Assembly (NCBI GenBank): GCA_030627725.1
Contig: DAOVSZ010000036.1
Span: forward strand, 1 to 14,034
Length of the DNA stretch: 14,034 nucleotides
DNA from: Desulfobulbaceae bacterium
Lineage (GTDB): Bacteria; Desulfobacterota; Desulfobulbia; Desulfobulbales; DAOVSZ01
Direction: 5' to 3'
This document shows positions 1 through 5,797 of the stretch, piece after piece (within the stretch, counting starts at the first letter, position 1; the number at the start of each line of letters is the position of its first letter). The notes under the pieces were generated by a model, which was not told where the DNA came from, did not search any database, and worked only from the letters and a program-made list of their open reading frames with translations. The position numbers and the translations under genes are program-made.

Positions 1-9
1 AGAAGAAAA

Positions 10-795
10 ATGAGGGAAAAGGTACAAAATACATTGCGGTGGGAGGACGCGATCCGGGGTTGGAAACAGGTCGGGATTGTCGGCATGCCGCCGCTGGCTG
101 TGATCAGGGCTCTTAACGAGGAGGAGATTGAAATACATGACCTTGATGCGCTTCTGATCAGGACCGATATTGAAAAAACAGCCTCCTATCTTCCCAGGGT
201 GTACTGCGCGGTCCTGCGAACCGTTGTCTTGAACGCTCTGTGTCTTGATCTTGATGCGATCTTTATCGATGTAGGTCCCGGTAAATGCGACAGCGCCTTT
301 CATGTGGCAACTGTTCTTGAAGACGCGCTTAACATACCGGTTGTCCGGACGAAAAATGAGGATGATCGTTCTTTCGGGACCCCGATCTGCCGCAGTAGTA
401 TGGCCCTTCATGATAAATTTGTGGTCATCACCGAAGGGGTCAAGTTATGCGCGCATCCTTCTTTAGCGCCTTCCGCCTGCAAACCGACGGCAGGCTTCTG
501 GGGGGTGCCGCCGCGGGACTTTTCAATCCTTTCCCTTTTTCCGGCCACGACCCATGTTTACGGCTGGACGCGCTGCATGGAGAACAAGACCCCGGCTGAC
601 TCCGAACTGGAGGCCTCTTATAATCCCTCCATACCAACGGTTTTCTTTGCCCAGTCCTTCTGTGCCAAGACCGCGCTTGCACGGTTTCTTGCAAAGAAGC
701 ATCCCCGTGCCCTCTATCTTGATATCGATGTCACGACAGGAAGCAGCGCCCGGGCCAAGATTGAGGCCTTTCTGGAACTCTCAGGGGTTGTTTGA
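10..795 (+). CDS. HgdB/HgdC-like 2-hydroxyacyl-CoA dehydratase D-component family protein (compact, divergent)
   Basis: A 261-residue soluble protein with eight cysteines. Three of them fall in the pattern of the [4Fe-4S]-binding subunits of 2-hydroxyacyl-CoA dehydratases: C66 in 'LPRVYCAVLR', C93 in 'GPGKCDS' after a hydrophobic 'LDAIFIDV' strand, and C218 in 'VFFAQSFCAKTALARFL'. The C-terminal 'LYLDIDVTTGSSARAKIEAFLE' region resembles the family's closing segment, which leads to an 'R/K-I-E-A-F-L-E' helix. A strongly conserved-looking middle block runs from C157 to C189 ('TAGFWGVPPRD...THVYGWTRCMEN'). Known family members are usually well over 350 residues and use their cluster for radical dehydration or as a double-cubane reductase, so this is a small variant. 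The activase downstream, one base away, supports the assignment because the two families work as pairs. The start at 10 has only a weak purine stretch before it and the frame is open to the window edge, so the true start may lie upstream. Substrate unknown; assignment by motif recall, not alignment. Confidence 0.6.
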   Translation: MREKVQNTLRWEDAIRGWKQVGIVGMPPLAVIRALNEEEIEIHDLDALLIRTDIEKTASYLPRVYCAVLRTVVLNALCLDLDAIFIDVGPGKCDSAFHVATVLEDALNIPVVRTKNEDDRSFGTPICRSSMALHDKFVVITEGVKLCAHPSLAPSACKPTAGFWGVPPRDFSILSLFPATTHVYGWTRCMENKTPADSELEASYNPSIPTVFFAQSFCAKTALARFLAKKHPRALYLDIDVTTGSSARAKIEAFLELSGVV

Positions 796-796
796 A

Positions 797-1438
797 ATGA
801 TACTTGCAGACTTCGGCACATCGTATTCAAAATTTCTCGATCTTAAGCAGCCTGATCCTGCACCTGAAGTGGTGCCGACCAAGGAACTTCTCGATGTCCC
901 GTCGATTTCAATTGCAACCGGGCATAACGGGAAACGGTTTGCGGACAGATACGTCAACGAACTGACGGCCCTTGCCCGCGGCGGAGAGATTTGCATCCAC
1001 GAGACCGCTTTTGTCCTTCTTGACTGCGGCAGCCGCGATATCAAGTTTGTCAGGTATAATAACGGCCGTTTGGAGGACATGGGCTGGAATGCCGAGTGCG
1101 GGGCCTCAATGGGCTTTACCATTGAGCTGCTCGAAAGTTATTATGAACTGGACTATCACCATCTTGCAGTGCCGGACCGCACCTTTTCGGTCACTTGTGG
1201 TGTCCTTGGGATGAGCCATATCTTTGACGCGGTTATTTCCGGGACCCCTGTCGCTGAAGCGGTTGCCAGTTTTGTGAAGGGGATTGCCTTAAACGCCCAT
1301 CGTTTTGCCGGCGTCCCTGACAAATTATATCTTTCCGGCGGACTGTGCGAAAACCATCTTTTTGTCAAGAGTTTCCCCTGTGAGGTTGTGCCGCTTGGTC
1401 GGTTTGTGCTGTTGGAGGGGTTGAAGGCAATGGTATGA
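797..1438 (+). CDS. BadF/BadG/HgdC-type ASKHA ATPase, compact dehydratase activase-like protein
   Basis: A 213-residue protein of the acetate/sugar kinase-Hsp70-actin fold, matching CoA-substrate-specific dehydratase activases. Visible motifs in order: phosphate-1 loop 'ADFGTSYSK' (4-12); 'ATGHNGKR' (40-47, family form ATGYGR); 'LLDCGSRDIK' (74-83, family form DIGGQDsK); 'WNAECGASMGF' (97-107, family form N-x-x-C-A-A-G-T-G); 'FSVTCGVLG' (130-138); and 'YLSGGLCEN' (178-186). C101 and C134 correspond to the two cysteines that in HgdC dimers bridge a single [4Fe-4S] cluster, so both ligands are kept. Known activases are about 260 residues, and the missing length lies mainly between the first loop and ATGHNGKR. 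The family role is ATP-driven injection of one low-potential electron into the partner dehydratase. I chose the ATG at 797 because it follows the upstream stop directly; a longer reading of the frame from 554 would overlap the upstream gene by about 240 bases. Confidence 0.78.
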   Translation: MILADFGTSYSKFLDLKQPDPAPEVVPTKELLDVPSISIATGHNGKRFADRYVNELTALARGGEICIHETAFVLLDCGSRDIKFVRYNNGRLEDMGWNAECGASMGFTIELLESYYELDYHHLAVPDRTFSVTCGVLGMSHIFDAVISGTPVAEAVASFVKGIALNAHRFAGVPDKLYLSGGLCENHLFVKSFPCEVVPLGRFVLLEGLKAMV

Positions 1439-1617
1439 AAGAGAATCGACAGAGGCCGAACTGTTATCAGTGCAGGCATTTTTATATTACCCATGAACCG
1501 GACCATCCCTATGGATGCAGGCCTATGGGCTTCAAGTCCGTCCAGCTTCCCTCTGTTGCTGTCTTTAACAGCTCCGGCATGGAATGCCAGATGTTTACTC
1601 TGAAACAGTTAAAGTGA
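1435..1617 (+). CDS. Small four-cysteine protein of unknown function
   Basis: A 60-residue basic protein with cysteines at 10, 13, 28 and 51 (C-x2-C ... C ... C), enough to hold a Zn or Fe-S site. The 'NCYQCRHFYITHEPDHPYGCRPMGF' stretch and the 'QLPS...SSG..C..F' tail resemble a small protein family that I recall from anaerobic bacteria, often labelled 'uracil-DNA glycosylase' in databases. Nothing here supports that activity: the protein is far too short for a glycosylase and has none of its motifs. The ATG overlaps the activase stop in an ATGA arrangement, which implies translational coupling and a shared role with the two genes before it. Metal binding is inferred. The stop codon lies inside a pair of GTGAAAA repeats. 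Confidence 0.65.
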   Translation: MKENRQRPNCYQCRHFYITHEPDHPYGCRPMGFKSVQLPSVAVFNSSGMECQMFTLKQLK

Positions 1618-1627
1618 AAAGTGAAAA
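1614..1627 (+). repeat. Two tandem GTGAAAA heptamers at a gene end
   Basis: GTGAAAA occurs twice without interruption. The first copy contains the TGA stop of the four-cysteine gene (1615-1617). With only two units this could be chance. It is listed because other short tandem repeats sit at gene ends in this window (2699-2717, 8807-8842, 8850-8898). Confidence 0.4.
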
Positions 1628-1635
1628 ACCGTCGT

Positions 1636-2553
1636 TTATTCCTGATCAGGCAGACGGGAGAGACAACACGAAAGCTGGCTGGAATTGACGATGCCGAGAG
1701 ATTCGTACATCCTGAGCGCTGCCATGGAGTTGTTCAGGGTGTAAAAGTGGATCCCTCTCACATTTTTGTCGATCAGGTCCCGTACCTGTTCCGTTGCCCA
1801 GTGCACCCCGACTTTTTCAATATGCTCGTCTGCCGCCGCTCTTTCCACTGCGCGCAACAGAGGCGCCGGCAGGCGGGCGCCTCCTGCAAGTTCAGCCATT
1901 CTGATCATGCCGTTTCTGGTTGTTATCGGCATAATGCCGGCAATTATAGGCACTTTGATGCCGGCCAGTTCACAGCGGTCGCAGAAGTCATAAAAATCCT
2001 TGTTGTCAAAGAAGAGCTGGGTGACGATGTAGTCGGCGCCGGCATCGACTTTTCTTTTCAGGTGTTCAATCTCCTTCAGCCGGTTCGGCGTTTCTGGATG
2101 GCCTTCCGGAAAACCGGCAACGCCGATGCACATGTTGGGGAAATTTTTCTTGATAAATGCCACCAGATCCGTTGCATACTCGAATCCGCCTTCGGTCATT
2201 TTCCACTTGGTCTCACCCTTGGGAGGATCACCGCGAAGGGCAAGGATATTCTCGATATCGTTTTCATCGTATTTTTCCAGAATCGAGCGGATTTCGTCCC
2301 GGGTGGATCCGACGCAGGTGAGGTGCGAGACAACGGTCAGGTTTGTTTCTTTGCTGATCCTGACTACCAGGTTGTGGGTGTTGTCCCGGGTAGTGCCGCC
2401 TGCGCCGTAGGTGACACTTACATACGAATGCCTCAAGGGCATCATATGGGCGATGTTCTGAAAGAGTTTCTCCCAGTTTGCGTCTGTTTTCGGCGGGAAG
2501 AATTCAAGGCTGAAAGAGATTTTGGTTGAATCGAGAATATCTTTGACGAGCAT
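1636..2553 (-). CDS. metF: 5,10-methylenetetrahydrofolate reductase
   Basis: A 305-residue FAD-dependent TIM-barrel enzyme reducing 5,10-methylene-THF to 5-methyl-THF, for methionine synthesis and, in anaerobes with the Wood-Ljungdahl pathway, the methyl branch. Family motifs: 'FSLEFFPPK' (14-22) with the catalytic Glu at 17; 'VSVTYGAGGTTRDNT' (45-59); 'ALRGDPP' (105-111); 'GFPEGHPE' (147-154); 'VTQLFFD' (177-183) and 'GIMPI' (206-210). Length is typical of bacterial MetF except for about 17 residues after 'ALRMYESLGI' (about 276-288) that look like a non-conserved tail. The start is preceded by AAGGA at 6 nt spacing. The gene stands alone, convergent with the four-cysteine gene (18 bp gap) and separated from the upstream response regulator by 197 bp, so it probably has its own promoter. 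No MetV-like zinc-binding partner gene is adjacent. Confidence 0.95.
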   Translation of the reverse strand: MLVKDILDSTKISFSLEFFPPKTDANWEKLFQNIAHMMPLRHSYVSVTYGAGGTTRDNTHNLVVRISKETNLTVVSHLTCVGSTRDEIRSILEKYDENDIENILALRGDPPKGETKWKMTEGGFEYATDLVAFIKKNFPNMCIGVAGFPEGHPETPNRLKEIEHLKRKVDAGADYIVTQLFFDNKDFYDFCDRCELAGIKVPIIAGIMPITTRNGMIRMAELAGGARLPAPLLRAVERAAADEHIEKVGVHWATEQVRDLIDKNVRGIHFYTLNNSMAALRMYESLGIVNSSQLSCCLSRLPDQE

Positions 2554-2572
2554 AGGAGGTCCTTATTAAATT

Positions 2573-2601
2573 GTTAAAATCGCTAAGTCATATGATAACA
2601 A
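2573..2601 (-). promoter_or_regulatory. Possible sigma-70-like promoter of metF
   Basis: On the minus strand, TTGTTA (2596-2601) and TTTAAC (2573-2578) are separated by 17 bp and lie just upstream of the metF ribosome-binding site. Each matches the consensus at four of six positions. The region is AT-rich and is the only sizeable gap before metF, but the match is weak and found by eye. Confidence 0.3.
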
Positions 2602-2694
2602 TGCACACTACCATATTTCAGTTCGTGAAGAAATAGCTGGCTGTAAAAAACTATTTTGGAGGGGCGGAGTCATGTACGGAATGAGAGAGGGAAT

Positions 2695-2745
2695 AAAAGT
2701 GACAAGTGACAAGTGACTTGAATATCTTTTACGTATTTCACTTTT
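2695..2745. repeat. GTGACAA heptamer repeats within an inverted repeat
   Basis: GTGACAA is present twice (2699-2705, 2706-2712), followed by a partial third copy GTGAC (2713-2717). In addition AAAAGTGA (2695-2702) is perfectly inverted as TCACTTTT (2738-2745) across a 35 bp spacer. The block lies right after the stop of the response-regulator gene read on the minus strand. It could fold in the transcript, but the long loop and absence of a GC-rich stem make it a poor intrinsic terminator. The rest of the 2554-2750 gap holds nothing else I recognise apart from the possible metF promoter. Confidence 0.5.
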
Positions 2746-2750
2746 CGCTA

Positions 2751-3134
2751 TTAATTTTTCATTTCCCCGCTGTGGGTGCGAAGAACGTTTCGTATCGAGT
2801 TTACCAGGGTGTAAATATCAAAGGGTTTGGTGATGTAGCCTGAACAGCCGGCATCGATCGCCTTGGGTTCATCGCCAACCATGGCGGAGGCGGTAAGGGC
2901 AACTATTGGTATATGGGTGATGCCAGGGTCATTTTTGATAATTCTGGTAGCGCTCAAGCCATCCATATTCGGCAGTTCAATGTCCATCAGGATAAGGTCT
3001 GGAAGGTGCTCTCTGGTCATTTTAAGGCCTGACTCGGCATCAAGGGCCTGCAGAACCGTATACCCTTCGGTTTCAAGCAATGTCCGGGTGAGCTTCTGGT
3101 TCAGCTCATCGTCGTCAATCAGGAGTATTTTCAT
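2751..3134 (-). CDS. Single-domain (CheY-like) response regulator
   Basis: A 127-residue receiver domain with no output domain. It has the acidic pair D7/D8 ('LLIDDDELN'), the phospho-acceptor D51 in 'LILMDIELPNMDG', T81 in 'ALTAS' and K103 in 'ITKPFD', so it should be phosphorylatable. Its ATG overlaps the stop of the upstream histidine kinase (ATGA), making it the likely cognate partner. 'DIELPNMDGLSATR' and 'AGCSGYITKPFD' are typical of receivers paired with hybrid-type sensor kinases. Having no effector of its own, it probably acts by protein contact or as a phosphate sink/shuttle. It is the last gene of the four-gene signalling operon. Confidence 0.93.
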   Translation of the reverse strand: MKILLIDDDELNQKLTRTLLETEGYTVLQALDAESGLKMTREHLPDLILMDIELPNMDGLSATRIIKNDPGITHIPIVALTASAMVGDEPKAIDAGCSGYITKPFDIYTLVNSIRNVLRTHSGEMKN

Positions 3135-4750
3135 CGCGTCTTTTTAAGAGATTCCTGCTCGGTTGACAGGTGCTTTGTTGGGACGACGAAGTTCATTGTT
3201 GTGCCTTTGTTTTCCCCTTCACTTTCCGCCCAGAGGATGCCGCCATGGAGATTTATAAGTTTTTTTGTCAGAGGCAGGCCCAGACCCGTGCCGTCATAGT
3301 TTCGGTTTGCCGCGCTTTCGAGCTGTTCAAATTCGCCAAAGATGCGAGGAATGTCATCATGCTTGATGCCGATACCGCTATCGGAAACGGCAACAATCGC
3401 AAAATCATTTCCTTCGGCAAGTTGCTGGTCCTGCAGGTCAGGCAGGAGGACTTCACGGCCGTTTGGGGCTGTATAGCGTCCATTCGCATGGGTAAGTGTA
3501 CGTAGTGATAATATAACAGAGCCGCCATCAAAAGTAAACTTCACCGCATTGGAGAGAAGGTTGTAGACAGCCTGCTTGAGTTTTTGCTCATCCCCCATAA
3601 CAGTTTCCGGGGCCTCTTCAAATTGTGTTTTTAATCGTATGCCGCGTTTAAATGCTTTTTCTCTCACCATTGTCAGACTGTTTTCCAGCAGGAGTTCGAG
3701 GTTGATTTCGGTTATGTTCAGTTCGAATTTTCCCGCCTCAATTTTTGAGAGATCAAGGATGTCGTTGATTAAATCAAGCAGGTGACGGCTGCTGTCAAGA
3801 ACATCTCCGAGATACTCCTGCTGGATATCGTTCAGGTCTCCGAGGCTCTTATCCAGGACCAGTTCCGTGAAGCCGATGATATGGTTTAAAGGGGTCCTGA
3901 GTTCGTGACTCATGTTGGCCAGAAATTCACTTTTTGCCTTGTTGGCCGCTTCCGCCGCTTCCTTGGAGCTTTTTAACTGCCTGCTCTGATCGTACAGTTG
4001 GCTGGTCATCCGGTTAAAAGATCTGGAAAGTTCACCGATTTCATCACGCGAATCCACTTGTATCTGCCGGGTAAAATCACCTTCAGCAACGTTATGTGTT
4101 GCCTCAACCAGTCTGCCGACAGGTTTTGCGAGCGCCTTGTTCATGAAAAGGGCGATGAGAAAGGAAAGTAAGATGGCGCCCCCGAGACTTCCGGCCAGGA
4201 CCTTTTGGGAGAGATCCGTAATCTTTATGATATGATCGTAGTTATCATTGATCTTCATGAGGAGAATCGAGACCCCGGATTCGCAGAGAGCGCTGATATG
4301 ATGTATCGAGTCCTGCGATAAGTCTTCAAGTTCCGCGGCAGATGTGCCGCCGCCATACCCTTCACGGATTTCTATACTGTAAAGATAGATAGCCTGTCTG
4401 AACATCTTGAATTCATGGGTCAGGTCTTCGATAATAACCTGCTCCTCTTTAGTTTTCGCCAATTCGCTCAACTCTTCAACCAGCAGGAGCGCCTCTCGGG
4501 AGAGAAGTATGATCGGAGAGACAACATCAATTTTTCCGGACAGGTAATCGTTCATAGAGTCTTTCGCTTGATTAACCACGGAGATCAGGTTGTAGAGCTT
4601 GACTATCTTGCTCTGCTCAAGACGGATTGTGTTGCTGAGTTTGCGGGAGGTGGTCCGCATAATCTCGTATGAGAAGATGCTTGTCAGGAAAATGATGCAG
4701 ACAAGGAGAGCGATACCGATATTACGTGCGGTACGAAAGGATATGGCCAT
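3131..4750 (-). CDS. Membrane sensor histidine kinase (extracytoplasmic domain, HAMP, HisKA, HATPase)
   Basis: A 539-residue kinase. TM1 spans about 11-28 and TM2 about 186-204, enclosing a roughly 155-residue, mostly helical extracytoplasmic region with no recognisable ligand domain (four-helix-bundle-like by composition). A HAMP linker (about 205-257, 'PVGRLVEATHNVAEGDF'), a short coiled region (about 255-275), HisKA with the phospho-acceptor H282 in 'FLANMSHELRTPLNHI', then HATPase_c: N-box 'LLSNAVKF' (398-405), G1 'SDSGIG' (456-461), 'FGEFEQ' (471-476) and G2 'GTGLGL' (487-492). All catalytic boxes look intact. There is no attached receiver, which fits the separate response regulator overlapping its stop codon. 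The ribosome-binding site is weak (AGGTGA about 12 nt before the ATG). It lies 168 bp downstream of the exported EB_dh-type gene, whose product is a natural candidate for its periplasmic input; that link is inference. Confidence 0.93.
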   Translation of the reverse strand: MAISFRTARNIGIALLVCIIFLTSIFSYEIMRTTSRKLSNTIRLEQSKIVKLYNLISVVNQAKDSMNDYLSGKIDVVSPIILLSREALLLVEELSELAKTKEEQVIIEDLTHEFKMFRQAIYLYSIEIREGYGGGTSAAELEDLSQDSIHHISALCESGVSILLMKINDNYDHIIKITDLSQKVLAGSLGGAILLSFLIALFMNKALAKPVGRLVEATHNVAEGDFTRQIQVDSRDEIGELSRSFNRMTSQLYDQSRQLKSSKEAAEAANKAKSEFLANMSHELRTPLNHIIGFTELVLDKSLGDLNDIQQEYLGDVLDSSRHLLDLINDILDLSKIEAGKFELNITEINLELLLENSLTMVREKAFKRGIRLKTQFEEAPETVMGDEQKLKQAVYNLLSNAVKFTFDGGSVILSLRTLTHANGRYTAPNGREVLLPDLQDQQLAEGNDFAIVAVSDSGIGIKHDDIPRIFGEFEQLESAANRNYDGTGLGLPLTKKLINLHGGILWAESEGENKGTTMNFVVPTKHLSTEQESLKKTR

Positions 4751-4770
4751 GCGTATTCAGGATCACCTGG

Positions 4771-4914
4771 TCAGAGAATAAAGTAACGATGGCAAGGATA
4801 CGTCGGCAGATCCAGACCAAGTTTGTTAATCAATTTATACAGCGGCGCGTAATCAGCGTCGCTTGCAGGGATAAATTTTCCGGTTCCGAACGTATGCAGA
4901 TGGGGTGCTGCTGC
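4771..4914 (-). other. Protein-like open frame without a start, possible frameshifted C-terminus of the EB_dh gene
   Basis: Reading the minus strand just past the TAA of the EB_dh-type gene in the +1 frame gives 47 sense codons that look protein-like ('HLHTFGTGKFIPASDADY', 'APLYKLINKLGLDLP'), ending in TGA at 4771-4773, 20 bp before the kinase ATG. No ATG, GTG or well-placed TTG begins it. A one-base change in the A6 run ending the upstream gene would fuse it to 'ESITLIF'. It may be a real extension broken by a mutation or sequencing error, or simply an open frame by chance: 54 open codons is not rare at this base composition. Confidence 0.25.
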
Positions 4915-4918
4915 ATAG

Positions 4919-5797
4919 TTACCATTTTTTAAAAATCAGGGTGATTGATTCGTTGATGTCACCGGCGCCGTAATACGGATTTGATAACGCAGCATTCGGT
5001 TTCCTGCCCGCAATCTCCTGACAGGACATGCCAAACTGGTAGGTCCCGGCAGTATTGAAATCGATGTCATCGCTGTTGCCGGTCTCAAGCGCCCGGGCGA
5101 ATTCCAGGGTCCATTGGCCGTCCGCCCATTTCCCTTTTGCCCGGACATCCCCTCTGCTGCCTGAGGGTTCCTGGTAAATAAAACGCGGGATTCTCTCTCC
5201 GGCATATTCAGCCCGAATCTTTGTCCTGAAGGCCGGGGCGCCGGCGTCGTTTGCCCGGAGCAGGTACATTGTCTTGCCGGACCGGCTTGCCAGTCCGGCG
5301 CTTTTTTGCATCGTAAGAGGGCTTAAGATCTGATATTTGTCGTCGGCATAGCCCATAGGGTCTGTCCTGCATGCCTTCCAGAACCAGATGTCGGCATTGT
5401 ACTGATTGTCTGCAAAGATACTTAAATCTCTCGGACGGCTTTCCATATTCCATTTAAAGACAAAGACGTCCTCCCGGTTGTGCCCTATCGTGTAAAGTTC
5501 CGTGGCGCTGTCCCAGACCCAGTCCTTGTGCGACCTTGATTCGTCTTCATCTGGAAAGGAAACGAGGAAATAGAGCATCGTGTCGGAATAGAGAGATTTG
5601 ATCCTCACGTCAAATCCTGTGATCTTGTCCGGGGTAATAATTTCTTCGGCCATCTTCCAGGCAGGATCATCGCCATTGCCGTCAATAATCGGCGGTGTAT
5701 CCGTCTTTGTCGCTTTCAGGTCTTTGGCCGCGGATGCGGTTGGAATGAGAAGAAAACAAATCAAGAGAGACAGGACATTCATCTTGTGAGTCTTCAT
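4919..5797 (-). CDS. Exported ethylbenzene-dehydrogenase-type heme-binding domain protein (EB_dh, CBM9-like fold)
   Basis: A 292-residue protein with a clear signal peptide (1-23, hydrophobic 'LSLLICFLLIPTASA', cleavage after ASA). The mature part resembles the EB_dh family, which includes the heme-b gamma subunit of ethylbenzene/DMS dehydrogenases and many CBM9-like proteins: 'PPIIDGNGDDPAW' (35-47), 'DVFVFKWNM' (110-118), 'DIWFWKACRTDPMGYADD' (136-153), 'WTLEFARALETG...DDIDF' (229-247) and 'GTYQFGMSCQEIAG' (251-264). In EbdC the heme b is held by a Met and a Lys; M118 and K266 are candidates here, unproven without alignment. No CxxCH motif, so not a c-type cytochrome. No molybdoenzyme alpha or beta subunit lies nearby; instead it is flanked by signalling genes and its ATG overlaps the HD-GYP gene stop (ATGA). 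A periplasmic sensing role is therefore more likely than catalysis; inference. Confidence 0.75.
   Translation of the reverse strand: MKTHKMNVLSLLICFLLIPTASAAKDLKATKTDTPPIIDGNGDDPAWKMAEEIITPDKITGFDVRIKSLYSDTMLYFLVSFPDEDESRSHKDWVWDSATELYTIGHNREDVFVFKWNMESRPRDLSIFADNQYNADIWFWKACRTDPMGYADDKYQILSPLTMQKSAGLASRSGKTMYLLRANDAGAPAFRTKIRAEYAGERIPRFIYQEPSGSRGDVRAKGKWADGQWTLEFARALETGNSDDIDFNTAGTYQFGMSCQEIAGRKPNAALSNPYYGAGDINESITLIFKKW

Noticed and set aside
554..796. Upstream extension of the activase to an ATG at 554
   Set aside because: It would overlap the preceding gene by about 240 bases, and the added residues are low-complexity Pro/Arg-rich. The ATG at 797 begins exactly at the family's first motif.
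1641..1650. CCTGATCAGG palindrome as a terminator between convergent genes
   Set aside because: It is only 10 bp, has no loop or T-run, and lies within the last codons of metF; no intrinsic terminator is evident at this junction.
1621..2529. Long plus-strand open frame of 302 codons antisense to metF
   Set aside because: It is the complement of a well-conserved metF gene; the translation shows no family motif and is rich in Cys, His and Phe as expected for an antisense shadow.
2553..2562. Perfect AGGAGG on the plus strand beside the metF start
   Set aside because: No plus-strand open frame begins after it; on the minus strand it is CCTCCT in the metF leader, and AAGGA just before serves as the ribosome-binding site.
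4919..5797. EB_dh-type protein as the gamma subunit of an ethylbenzene or DMSO-type dehydrogenase
   Set aside because: No molybdopterin alpha subunit, Fe-S beta subunit or chaperone gene lies nearby; the operon partners are signalling proteins, so enzyme membership is not supported.
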